Part shown: positions 6,981 to 13,872 of the stretch, in pieces
Layout of the letters: each line of letters begins with the position of its first letter
Numbering within the stretch: position 1 is the stretch's first letter
Source of the DNA: an uncultured Christensenella sp.
GTDB taxonomy: Bacteria; Bacillota; Clostridia; Christensenellales; UBA1242
DNA length: 19,705 bases
Reading direction: 5' to 3'
Assembly: GCA_905207515.1 (NCBI GenBank)
Contig: CAJLLK010000014.1
Coordinates: 1 to 19,705, forward strand
Position numbers and translations under genes: made by a program
Notes under the pieces: generated by a model
What the model was told of the DNA's origin: nothing
Databases searched by the model: none
What the model saw: the letters and a program-made list of their open reading frames with translations, nothing else

Positions 6981-7614
6981 CACCGCTTTTTTGACGGCAA
7001 ATTTGGCTTTGGAAAGCTCAAGAGGAGTTTTCACAAAGACGCTTGACGCCAAAAGCAAACACAGTGAAAACGTTTTGAAGAACATCGACGAACTTTGCAA
7101 AGAAGCAAACATTGACATTTTGGATGTCGACACGGTTGCGGTCGTCACAGGGCCAGGGTCTTTCACAGGGTTGAGAATTGGTGTGGCAATCGCAAAAGCG
7201 CTTGGCTGCGTAAACAAAAATCTCAAGTTTGTTTCTGTGTCATCTTTGGAACTTATGGCATATATTGTGGCTAAAAACCGACTAAACCAAGGGCAAGATT
7301 TTGTTTGCGTTTTGAATGCGCTGTCAAATTTTTATTTTGTTGGATATTTTGACAAAAATGGAACAAAATTGAAAAGTGAGACTATGGTTGAAAAAGAAAT
7401 TTATGACCAAATAACAGTGCAAAAGTTTGGCTTGGCTGGCGACTTGGAAGGTTTGCAAACTGTGGAAATCTCGAGCTTGGATTTGCTGAAATTTGCCAAA
7501 ACAAAGCACGAATTTGTTTCAGAAAAAGAGCTTTTGCCGCTTTATTTGCGACCTTCACAGGCAGAAAGTGATTTGCTTTTAAAAAACACGAAAAAAGATA
7601 CTAAAAACAGTTGA
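6967..7614 (+). CDS. tsaB: tRNA t6A biosynthesis protein TsaB (YeaZ-like)
   Basis: TsaB is an ASKHA-fold, catalytically inactive partner that dimerises with TsaD and recruits TsaE in t6A synthesis. The 215-residue protein carries the family signature VVTGPGSFTGLRIG at 59-72 and the C-terminal LYLRPSQAE motif near 191-199. The N-terminal phosphate loop is atypical: the common AIDTS appears as AINTA, which is tolerable because TsaB does not hydrolyse ATP. AAAGGAG precedes the ATG, which lies inside the end of tsaE (14-base overlap). The stop codon TGA overlaps the -35 box of the next promoter. rimI and tsaD, which often follow, are absent here and are presumably elsewhere. Confidence 0.93.
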   Translation: MLAINTAFLTANLALESSRGVFTKTLDAKSKHSENVLKNIDELCKEANIDILDVDTVAVVTGPGSFTGLRIGVAIAKALGCVNKNLKFVSVSSLELMAYIVAKNRLNQGQDFVCVLNALSNFYFVGYFDKNGTKLKSETMVEKEIYDQITVQKFGLAGDLEGLQTVEISSLDLLKFAKTKHEFVSEKELLPLYLRPSQAESDLLLKNTKKDTKNS

Positions 7615-7639
7615 CTTTAAATATAAATGTTTGTAGAAT
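7611..7639 (+). promoter_or_regulatory. Promoter of the zinc-ribbon/acidic-tail gene
   Basis: TTGACT (7611-7616), a 17-base spacer and TAGAAT (7634-7639). The -35 box overlaps the tsaB stop codon. Predicted start is near 7646, just before the AAAAGGAG ribosome binding site. Confidence 0.75.
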
Positions 7640-7662
7640 AACGAAAAGAAAAGGAGTTTTTT

Positions 7663-8193
7663 ATGAGAAAACCAGTTTATATAAGATGTCCGAGATGTGA
7701 ACTTAATTATATAGAAAAAAAAGACAAACTTTGCAGTGTTTGCAAGGCAGAACTTTCTGCAAAGAAAGACGAATTTATCGGAGATTTGGATTTGGAACTT
7801 TGTCCGATTTGCAAGACGAATTATATTCAACCAGATGAAATTATGTGTGCCAACTGTTTGAAAGAACACCAAAGCGAAGGCGAAGACTCCGGCAACGATT
7901 GGGAAGATTATCTCAATCGCGACGAAGACGAAGTTGTTTATGACGACGAAGAGACAGGCGACATGGCGTCAGTGACCGATTTGGACGACGACGTTATTGA
8001 CGACGACATCGACACATCAATTGGCTTTGATGACAGACTGGATGATGGTTTGGACGATTTGGATGACGACCTTGACGGCGACTTAGACGACGATGATGAC
8101 CTTGATTTTGATGATGACGACGAAGACGACGATGACGATGATGAAGAAGATTCTGACGACGATGATGATGACGATGACGACGATGATTTTTAA
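7663..8193 (+). CDS. Double zinc-ribbon protein with a long poly-acidic tail
   Basis: A 176-residue protein I cannot assign to a named family. Residues 1-70 hold two CxxC...CxxC zinc sites: Cys9/12 with 24/27, and Cys47/50 with 62/65, each with a short ribbon-like spacing. From about residue 71 to the end the chain is nearly all Asp and Glu, finishing in an almost pure Asp run before Phe176. Extremely acidic tails appended to small domains occur in the RNA polymerase delta subunit (RpoE) of Bacillota, where the tail mimics nucleic acid and promotes polymerase recycling; the N-terminal domain here is not RpoE-like. A nucleic-acid mimic or chaperone for a basic protein is therefore a hypothesis. 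It has its own strong promoter, an AAAAGGAG site and a terminator directly after the stop, so it is a monocistronic gene. Confidence 0.85.
   Translation: MRKPVYIRCPRCELNYIEKKDKLCSVCKAELSAKKDEFIGDLDLELCPICKTNYIQPDEIMCANCLKEHQSEGEDSGNDWEDYLNRDEDEVVYDDEETGDMASVTDLDDDVIDDDIDTSIGFDDRLDDGLDDLDDDLDGDLDDDDDLDFDDDDEDDDDDDEEDSDDDDDDDDDDDF
8086..8187 (+). repeat. GAY trinucleotide tract encoding the poly-Asp tail
   Basis: About 100 bases made mainly of GAC and GAT triplets with a few GAA. GAC and GAT are mixed rather than uniform, which suggests selection for Asp with some protection against slippage, but length variation between strains would be expected. Confidence 0.7.
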
Positions 8194-8196
8194 AAA

Positions 8197-8219
8197 GAGA
8201 GCAAAAATGCTCTTTTTTT
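8197..8219 (+). terminator. Terminator of the zinc-ribbon gene
   Basis: AGAGC (8198-8202) pairs with GCTCT (8209-8213) over a 6-base AAAAAT loop, extended by a G-T and A-T pairs, followed by a run of seven Ts. It begins four bases after the stop codon. Confidence 0.75.
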
Positions 8220-8239
8220 ATGTCACAAGATAGTAAAAC

Positions 8240-8272
8240 AAAAAAGCGACTGAAAATTCAGTCGCTTTTTTT
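8240..8272. terminator. Bidirectional terminator between convergent genes
   Basis: GCGACTGA (8246-8253) and TCAGTCGC (8258-8265) form a strong GC-rich stem with a 4-base loop, flanked by an A-run on the left and a T-run on the right. It therefore works in both directions and mainly serves the large minus-strand gene ending at 8271. Confidence 0.85.
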
Positions 8273-11200
8273 ATTTTTTGTTTTCTCTGTCAGAATTTTG
8301 TTTGCTCTTTTCTTTGTTCAGTTTTTTGGAAGCTTTGTAAAGTTCTTTTTGTTTCATTTCTTCTTGAGCAAACAGTTTTCTTTCCAAGTTCAACAGATAT
8401 TCAGGCGAGTTCATTTGTTCGATTTGTTTGTTCAAACTGTCAATTCGCTCGGCGATAACAGTTCTCTTTTGAGCAAAGTGTTTAAATTCTTTGTCGGTCG
8501 TCTTTGAAACTTCGCCTTTGTCTTGTTTTCTCAAATCAACAACTTTTTGTTTGTGTTCTTGCTCGAGATTTTCAAGTTCTTTTTCAAATTTGCTGATTGT
8601 TTCTTTAACTTCAGCAATGTCAGCTTCTTTTTGTTGTTTAGCTTTGAGTTTGATTGCGTCGATGTGAAGGCTTGATTTTCTGTCGTAAGTTTCCAATCTC
8701 TTTCTTTCAATTTTCTTGATTTTAACTTTTCGCATTGCCCATCCAATCACGGCGATGACAATTGCAAGCCCAGTGATTAAAGTTGGAATCCAAAGCCAGT
8801 TGAAATCTTGTGTGTTTTCATCGTCGGTCGACTCGTCAGTTGTTGTGTCGTCGTCGGTCGTGTCGTCATCAGTTCCGTTTTCAGACTCTGCAACAAACAC
8901 TTTATCTTCGTTCAAGTCATAATTTCTGCCAGTAAAGGTTTCATTTGCGGCATCAAAAGCTTCTTGACCATCTTCTTCAGAAAATTCTGTAAGCTCGACA
9001 TCATAAATCACAACCGAGCCAGAGGTTTCAATGCTGTCACACACAAGCCCAAAATGAAGTTTTGCTGATGCATCTTCGGTAGGGTGGAAATAAAGTGTGT
9101 AAGTTTCATATTGGTCATTTGAAACGATGCCTGTTGCATAGTCAAAGCCCGTTAAGCCAACCACAGCACCATAAGAATAAGTTTTGTCACTGTCAAGTTC
9201 AACTCCGTCGTTGGTGTAGTTGAAGTTTGTTTTGACTTTGAAGGTGAGTTGATAATAGTTGTTTGCTGTCAAATCCAGATAGAAGTTTGAGTCGATGTTG
9301 TAAGAGCCAACGCCAGTGCTTGTCATAAAGAAGACTTTTTTGCTTTCTTCATTTTCGTCTTCTTTTTCAATGTAGAAGCCTTTGTTGTCATCACTTATCG
9401 GCTTAAATTTGTCGCTCAAGACAATTCCGCCGTCGACAATAACTCCATTGTTTGCGCTGACAACACTTCCAGTGTAAGCAGGGGTGTAAGACTCGTTCAA
9501 ATCGTCTGTGATGACGTTAACTGGCAAGTTGAGATAGTTGTCAGTCATGTCAACAACACCAAAAGTTGTGTAGTTGTTGTCTTCAACATTTGCCTTTTCT
9601 TCATAGACAGAGCTTTCCACGGTTGTGAGAGTGAAGTTGTCCAAATATGCCACACCTTCGGTCGTTTCTTCAGAAGTTCCGAAATCAATTTCAAGATAAA
9701 CGGTGTTTTCTCCAGCCAAAGTTCTCAAATAGATTTCATAGGTTTGCCATCTTCCGTTTGTGACAAGTTCGGCGCTTTCAAAAAGTTTGAAACCATCTTC
9801 GCCATAAAGTGTCACTTTGATTGCGCCAACGTCGTTTATGCCAAGAGTCTTATAGTTGAACGAAATTTTGCTTGTTGAGCTGGCTGTCAGGGTGATGTTG
9901 TCGCTCTTTGCTTTTTGCCAAGTTTTGTTGACATTGCCAAGCATCAAAACGTTGTCTGGCATGCTGGTGTTGTTTTCGCTGTTTCTTGGGTTTCCGTAAA
10001 GGTATGCCCAAAGATATGGATTTTCTCTGTCTTCAAGAGTTTCAGCGTATTGCTCATACAACTGGCGATAGCTTGCATATTGACTTGCTTCGGTGTTTAT
10101 AACTCCACCAAAAGACAAGCCGTTTCCGCTGGTCAAAGTCCAGTTTTGAGGAGCATAAGGTCTGTTGAGAGTTTCGTCGATTGTCACATTGTTGAAGTTT
10201 CCGTTTGCAATTGATTGAGTGCCAGATTTTGCGTCGAGTTCAACTTTGTTTGTGGCTGCGTCATAGTCAGTTGTTGTGGCTTTTTCAACCTTTATATCAT
10301 CAAAAAGCACGCAACCTGTGGCATTTTCTTCAGAACTTCCAAGACCCAAAGAGATGTTCACTGAAGAATTGTAATGCACTCCGCCTTTAATGTAAAATTC
10401 AATTGTGCCATAGCTGTTTGTGAAGTTGTCTGTGCCGTTTGAAGAAACTGCACTGCTTGAAGTTTCTTCTGTCAAAGTGTATTCATTTTCGGCGAGCTTG
10501 TAGGCGGCGTAGATGTTGTCATTTTCTTCAACAAACATATAAACGCTGCCTGAAGAAAGTTCTGAAATTTTGTAATATGCCGTCACTTTGTAGATTTCGT
10601 TTGAATTTATGTCGATGTCATTTGACTTAACCTTAACAAAATTGCCATCAGCCCAGAGTGCCAAAATGTGGTTGTTTGGAGTGATTGTCACTTGGTCAAG
10701 GTCGTCGAGTTCCACTTCGCAAGACAGGTTTGAGCCGACATAGTTATAGCCAGTCACGCTTTTGAAATATTGTGGAGCGTTGACATTGAAAACTTGTGCA
10801 TTTCCGCTTCCGCTCTTTGTCCAATTTTTGAGTGAAGAAAGTTCGTCATTGAAAGCGCCTTCTTCAAAGTCAAAGTTGTGAGAAGAAAAGTCAAGTTCGG
10901 TGTTTGATCTAAGGTCAAGCAGCATTGAGCAGTCGATTGTGTCAACAGAAGAACCGCTTTCGCTTGTCCCTTCTTGTGTATAGTTTCTGCCATAATAGTT
11001 TTGATAAGTTTTCCAAAAAGTGTTTTCGCTATATTTATAAACATGGCAATCATCAAAGAAAACAACGCCGCTGCTTTCTTGACCTTTCATGGAGCCAAGC
11101 CACAAATCGAGTGTGACGGTTTGTTCTTCACTTCCTGTGGCAACAAAGAAATAGAAAGTCACCCATTCTTTTGAATTTACTCTGACATATTCAGCTTTAA

Positions 11201-12266
11201 CGTCGTTTCCGTCGGCGTCTTTAAGCCCTGAAAGATAAACAGAGCCAAAAACATAGTCATTTAAAGAAGTGTATTCTGTTTTTGTGGTGTAATATGGAAT
11301 TTGTTTTTCTGCGCTGAGCAAATATCTTTGATTGCTGTCTTCATTTGTGTATTCAATGTCGCAGGTGTAAAGCACAGCGCCAGATCTGATGTTGTATTGT
11401 GTTTCTTCATTGACTGAAACTTCTTCAACAAAAGATTTGTCAACATAAACAGGCTTTTCGCCGGTTCCGTCGTTATACATAAATCCGACATAAAGTGGAG
11501 TTGTTTCTTCAGCTGTGTCACTTTCTTCGCTTTCGTCTGTGTCAGCAGTTTCTTCATAGAAAAATTCGACATTTTCGAGGTCGCTTTGAAGTGTTGTGCC
11601 TTCTTCGGTCAGCGCTTTGCGAAGATAATATGTTCTGCTGTTGTAAGAGAAGCTTATATAAGTTTCATCGTCAAGATTTCCAAAATTTGCCGCTTCAAAA
11701 GTCGATTTTGCAATGTGAGTGTCTTGTGTGATTTTTCCAAATTCTTCATAAGTTGTGTAAGAGTCATAGTTTGTGTCACTTTTAAATGAAACTTGGAAAG
11801 AATAATAAGAATTTGGGTCAAGTGTGATGGAACTTGATTTATATCCTTGTCTTGCTGTGTCATATTGCTCAGAATTTGCAGTTTTTGAGTTTATCATCAA
11901 GATGTGTTTGTCGACAGCTTTTGCAAGTGGGTTGTTTGAAAGGCGATAGGTGCCAGTCATATAGTTTTGGAAAGTGTTTCCAACGTTGATGATGCCTGCG
12001 GTTGTTTTTCTGTCAGTCACTTGACCTGTCCAACCTGAAAGGCTGGTGCTTATGGAATAAGTCGAAGTGCTGGAATTGAAGTTGTTGTTTGACAATGTCA
12101 CTTCTTCCAGATAGCCAGAATAATAATTTGCTGTCGTTGTTGTGTCATCTGCACGCGCAACAGACAAATCGGTCATTGTGTAAACCATTCCACTTGCAGA
12201 CAATGGCAACACCAATGCGAAGATAAACATAAGAATTTTGCTTTTGAGTTGTTTCAATTTTTTCAT
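8271..12266 (-). CDS. Very large surface protein: jelly-roll modules, one membrane span, cytosolic coiled coil
   Basis: A protein of 1331 residues; no close family recognised. Order: signal peptide (1 to about 39, basic MKKLKQLKSK, hydrophobic core, ending ...ARA before DD); extracellular part of about 1110 residues with at least four modules that each end in a similar strand (GVVFFDDCHVYK near 400, GCVLFDDIKVEK near 651, GVAYLDNFTLT near 871, GSVVIYDVELTE near 1083), typical of carbohydrate-binding-like beta sandwiches; Asp/Thr-rich linker (about 1126-1153); one membrane helix (about 1156-1177); basic stop-transfer; then about 150 residues of Lys/Glu-rich coiled coil in the cytosol. There is no LPXTG or S-layer motif. 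The frame opens 15 codons earlier, but the chosen ATG has AAAGGTG upstream and begins the signal peptide. It has its own promoter and a terminator, so it is monocistronic. Glycan binding is inferred. Confidence 0.88.
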   Translation of the reverse strand: MKKLKQLKSKILMFIFALVLPLSASGMVYTMTDLSVARADDTTTTANYYSGYLEEVTLSNNNFNSSTSTYSISTSLSGWTGQVTDRKTTAGIINVGNTFQNYMTGTYRLSNNPLAKAVDKHILMINSKTANSEQYDTARQGYKSSSITLDPNSYYSFQVSFKSDTNYDSYTTYEEFGKITQDTHIAKSTFEAANFGNLDDETYISFSYNSRTYYLRKALTEEGTTLQSDLENVEFFYEETADTDESEESDTAEETTPLYVGFMYNDGTGEKPVYVDKSFVEEVSVNEETQYNIRSGAVLYTCDIEYTNEDSNQRYLLSAEKQIPYYTTKTEYTSLNDYVFGSVYLSGLKDADGNDVKAEYVRVNSKEWVTFYFFVATGSEEQTVTLDLWLGSMKGQESSGVVFFDDCHVYKYSENTFWKTYQNYYGRNYTQEGTSESGSSVDTIDCSMLLDLRSNTELDFSSHNFDFEEGAFNDELSSLKNWTKSGSGNAQVFNVNAPQYFKSVTGYNYVGSNLSCEVELDDLDQVTITPNNHILALWADGNFVKVKSNDIDINSNEIYKVTAYYKISELSSGSVYMFVEENDNIYAAYKLAENEYTLTEETSSSAVSSNGTDNFTNSYGTIEFYIKGGVHYNSSVNISLGLGSSEENATGCVLFDDIKVEKATTTDYDAATNKVELDAKSGTQSIANGNFNNVTIDETLNRPYAPQNWTLTSGNGLSFGGVINTEASQYASYRQLYEQYAETLEDRENPYLWAYLYGNPRNSENNTSMPDNVLMLGNVNKTWQKAKSDNITLTASSTSKISFNYKTLGINDVGAIKVTLYGEDGFKLFESAELVTNGRWQTYEIYLRTLAGENTVYLEIDFGTSEETTEGVAYLDNFTLTTVESSVYEEKANVEDNNYTTFGVVDMTDNYLNLPVNVITDDLNESYTPAYTGSVVSANNGVIVDGGIVLSDKFKPISDDNKGFYIEKEDENEESKKVFFMTSTGVGSYNIDSNFYLDLTANNYYQLTFKVKTNFNYTNDGVELDSDKTYSYGAVVGLTGFDYATGIVSNDQYETYTLYFHPTEDASAKLHFGLVCDSIETSGSVVIYDVELTEFSEEDGQEAFDAANETFTGRNYDLNEDKVFVAESENGTDDDTTDDDTTTDESTDDENTQDFNWLWIPTLITGLAIVIAVIGWAMRKVKIKKIERKRLETYDRKSSLHIDAIKLKAKQQKEADIAEVKETISKFEKELENLEQEHKQKVVDLRKQDKGEVSKTTDKEFKHFAQKRTVIAERIDSLNKQIEQMNSPEYLLNLERKLFAQEEMKQKELYKASKKLNKEKSKQNSDRENKK

Positions 12267-12278
12267 ACTACACCTTTT

Positions 12279-12288
12279 ACTTATAAGT
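12279..12288 (-). repeat. Palindrome in the leader of the large surface protein gene
   Basis: ACTTATAAGT, a perfect 10-base palindrome lying between the -10 box and the ribosome binding site of the surface protein gene. The position would suit a repressor or other regulator, but a palindrome this short may be chance. Confidence 0.25.
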
Positions 12289-12299
12289 CTAACTGACAT

Positions 12300-12328
12300 A
12301 TTATAATACATTTATTTTAAATAATCAA
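12300..12328 (-). promoter_or_regulatory. Promoter of the large surface protein gene
   Basis: On the minus strand TTGATT, a 17-base spacer and a perfect TATAAT. Predicted start near 12293, with a leader of about 27 bases that contains a 10-base palindrome and the AAAGGTG ribosome binding site. Confidence 0.75.
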
Positions 12329-12360
12329 ATATTTTTTTTAAATTTATAAACAATAATTCT

Positions 12361-12765
12361 ATGAAATCGAAAAACAACAAATCTAAAACACAAAAAAATG
12401 ATGCTCTTTCTGCCAAATCAAAGTTTCTTTTGTGCATTTGTGGAGCAATCATTGGTTTTATCAATGGGTTTTTCGGCGGTGGCGGGGGAATGATTTGCGT
12501 TCCCTTATTAGAAAAGGTGCTTCATTTGCCAAATAAATATTCACATGCGACAGCAATCGTGATAATTTTCCCAATTTCTTTCATCAGCACGGTGATTTAT
12601 CTTTTGAGCGGAAATCTTGAAACGGTTTCGTTTTTGACCATTGGAACGGGCGTTTTGCTTGGCGGAATTGTCGGCTCATTTGCACTCAAATTTTTGCCAG
12701 CAAAAATCATTCGCATAATTTTTGTTTTTGTCATGCTCGCCGGCGGAATAAGGTTGTTGATTTAA
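12361..12765 (+). CDS. Half-length TauE/SafE-family membrane transporter (first of two)
   Basis: A 134-residue membrane protein matching one half of the TauE/SafE (DUF81) permease family, whose usual members of about 250 residues carry two such halves and export sulfite, sulfoacetate or related organic anions. After a basic cytosolic tail (1-20) comes helix 1 with the glycine-rich signature GFINGFFGGGGGM (32-44), then helices near 62-82, 88-106 and 112-133, with the typical FLPAKIIRIIF end of a half. A second half gene lies at 13262, so a heterodimeric split transporter is plausible. No Shine-Dalgarno is visible; TATAAA lies 10 bases before the ATG, with no good -35 box. It is divergent from the surface protein gene. 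Substrate is unknown. Confidence 0.85.
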   Translation: MKSKNNKSKTQKNDALSAKSKFLLCICGAIIGFINGFFGGGGGMICVPLLEKVLHLPNKYSHATAIVIIFPISFISTVIYLLSGNLETVSFLTIGTGVLLGGIVGSFALKFLPAKIIRIIFVFVMLAGGIRLLI

Positions 12766-12926
12766 GAGATCCTTCGACACAGCTTGTCGAGAAATCTCAA
12801 CCACTCACATTGTCATGTTGAGCCGTCGCCGAGATTCTTCGACGCAGCCTGGCGGCTGGCTCTGAATGACAACGGCGACTTCTTCTTGTTATTTCGACCG
12901 AAGCGTCAGCGAAGTGGAGAAATCTC
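12766..12926. repeat. GC-rich palindromic intergenic repeat island
   Basis: This stretch is visibly richer in G and C than its surroundings and is built from versions of a short unit: GAGAT..CTTCGAC and GTCGAGAAATCTC at 12766-12798 form a hairpin; a second GAGATTCTTCGAC occurs near 12831; and TTTCGACCGAAG...GTGGAGAAATCTC closes it. Ends are related as imperfect inverted repeats (9 of 13 positions). Units with GTCAT..TTGAGC, TTCGACCGAAG and GAGAAATCTC resemble dispersed intergenic repeats seen in many bacterial genomes. It starts right after the stop codon of the first TauE-type gene. No transposase is present, so it is a REP- or MITE-like, non-autonomous repeat. Confidence 0.65.
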
Positions 12927-12933
12927 ATTTAAA

Positions 12934-13158
12934 CTATTCTTGTTCTGGGCAGATTAGATTTAATAAATATAAAATCAAATCAATAGACCTTAATCTTAAG
13001 CTTTCATAAATTTCAATTTCTAAATCCAACAATTTGCTATGTTGTTGTCTATCCAGCATTTTTGTAAGATTTTCTAAAACAGAGCCATAATTTTCTGAAA
13101 AAATTTCTTTATTGTTGTTGATGTAAGTTTGATAAATTATTTCCGCAATTATTTTCAT
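12934..13158 (-). CDS. Small hypothetical protein
   Basis: A 74-residue protein I do not recognise. It is predicted mostly helical and soluble, rich in Leu, Ile, Glu and Asn, without Cys motifs or a signal peptide, though the C-terminal part (IDLILYLLNLICPEQE) is hydrophobic. The frame opens 16 codons upstream, but the ATG at 13158 follows AAAGGAG at good spacing and is preferred. A possible promoter lies about 30 bases upstream. It stands on the opposite strand between the two half-transporter genes and next to the repeat island, and its base composition is more AT-rich than its neighbours. This placement suggests a small insertion between formerly adjacent genes. Confidence 0.6.
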   Translation of the reverse strand: MKIIAEIIYQTYINNNKEIFSENYGSVLENLTKMLDRQQHSKLLDLEIEIYESLRLRSIDLILYLLNLICPEQE

Positions 13159-13189
13159 TTTTTTCTCCTTTGTAGGCATTTTAATATTA

Positions 13190-13218
13190 AAAATAAAAAA
13201 AATCATGACCTATGACAA
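13190..13218 (-). promoter_or_regulatory. Possible promoter of the 74-residue gene, with inverted repeat
   Basis: On the minus strand TTGTCA, 17-base spacer and TATTTT. The -35 box lies in an imperfect inverted repeat with CTATG/CATAG ends (13210-13228 on the plus strand), which could be an operator. Moderate match only. Confidence 0.35.
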
Positions 13219-13261
13219 AATGCCATAGAATAAATTCAGCTCAAAGTCTCAAAATAAGTCT

Positions 13262-13624
13262 ATGATTTATTTTTTCTATATCTTGGCGGGGTTTGTTTCG
13301 GGCATTTTCGGCGGTCTTGGCATGGGCGGCGGAACACTTCTTATCCCAATTTTGACCATCTTTTTGGGCTTTGACCAAAAACTTTCGCAAGGCATAAATT
13401 TGATGAGTTTTTTGGTTATGGCAATCTTTTCCATTTACATTCACTATCGAAACGGCTACATCGTGACCAAAAACATTTTTTGGATAATTTTGTTTGGAGT
13501 TATCTTTTCGGTGGCGGGTGCAATTTTGATGTCTTTCTTGCCATCCAAAATTTTGAAAATGGTTTTTGGCGGCTTTTTGTGTGTCTTGGCTGTTGTGGAA
13601 TTTGTAAAAGTATTAAAAAAATAG
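13262..13624 (+). CDS. Half-length TauE/SafE-family membrane transporter (second of two)
   Basis: A 120-residue membrane protein, again one half of a TauE/SafE permease. The glycine-rich signature GIFGGLGMGGGTLLIP is at 14-29, with helices near 4-22, 44-60, 71-92 and 97-115 and the half-ending FLPSKILKMVF (92-102), parallel to FLPAKIIRIIF in the gene at 12361. Both proteins share the same order of motifs, so they are related half-units rather than a single gene broken by a frameshift; each has its own start and stop. No ribosome binding site is visible before the ATG; CAAAAT lies 6 bases upstream. The stop codon directly precedes the promoter of the ferredoxin operon. Confidence 0.86.
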   Translation: MIYFFYILAGFVSGIFGGLGMGGGTLLIPILTIFLGFDQKLSQGINLMSFLVMAIFSIYIHYRNGYIVTKNIFWIILFGVIFSVAGAILMSFLPSKILKMVFGGFLCVLAVVEFVKVLKK

Positions 13625-13653
13625 TGGACAAATCTCCATTTTTGTGATATATT
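13625..13653 (+). promoter_or_regulatory. Extended -10 promoter of the ferredoxin-pseudoenzyme operon
   Basis: TGGACA (13625-13630), 17-base spacer and TATATT (13648-13653) preceded by TGA, giving an extended -10 element. Start is predicted near 13660, before the AGAGGTG ribosome binding site of the ferredoxin gene. Confidence 0.65.
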
Positions 13654-13681
13654 TGTTATGAATTTAACGAGAGGTGAAACT

Positions 13682-13852
13682 ATGGTAGACAAAAACAAAT
13701 GTATCGGATGTGGAACATGTGTTTCTATATGTCCTGTGGGCGCGATTTCGTTTGACAAAACCGGAAAAGCAGAAATTGACAAAACAAAATGCATTCATTG
13801 CGGTGCTTGCCAAGCAAGTTGCCCAGTGGAAGCCATTGATCTTGACAAATAA
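13682..13852 (+). CDS. Clostridial-type 2[4Fe-4S] ferredoxin
   Basis: A 56-residue electron carrier with two complete cluster motifs: Cys7/10/13 with Cys17 Pro, and Cys37/40/43 with Cys47 Pro. The two halves (CIGCGTCVSICP and CIHCGACQASCP) are nearly repeats, as in classical clostridial ferredoxins, so low-potential electron transfer in anaerobic metabolism is the standard role. The start at 13682 is chosen over an ATG 24 bases upstream because AGAGGTG lies just before it and because ferredoxins start at this point. The next gene begins 20 bases after the stop with its own AGGAG site and no terminator between, so it is the first gene of the operon. Why a ferredoxin heads a cluster of cell-envelope-like genes is unclear. 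Confidence 0.93.
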   Translation: MVDKNKCIGCGTCVSICPVGAISFDKTGKAEIDKTKCIHCGACQASCPVEAIDLDK

Positions 13853-13872
13853 TTTTTCATAGGAGAAAAAAG

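Noticed and set aside
12766..12926. CRISPR-like array
   Set aside because: Units are few, imperfect, in both orientations and lack regular spacers; no cas genes are present.
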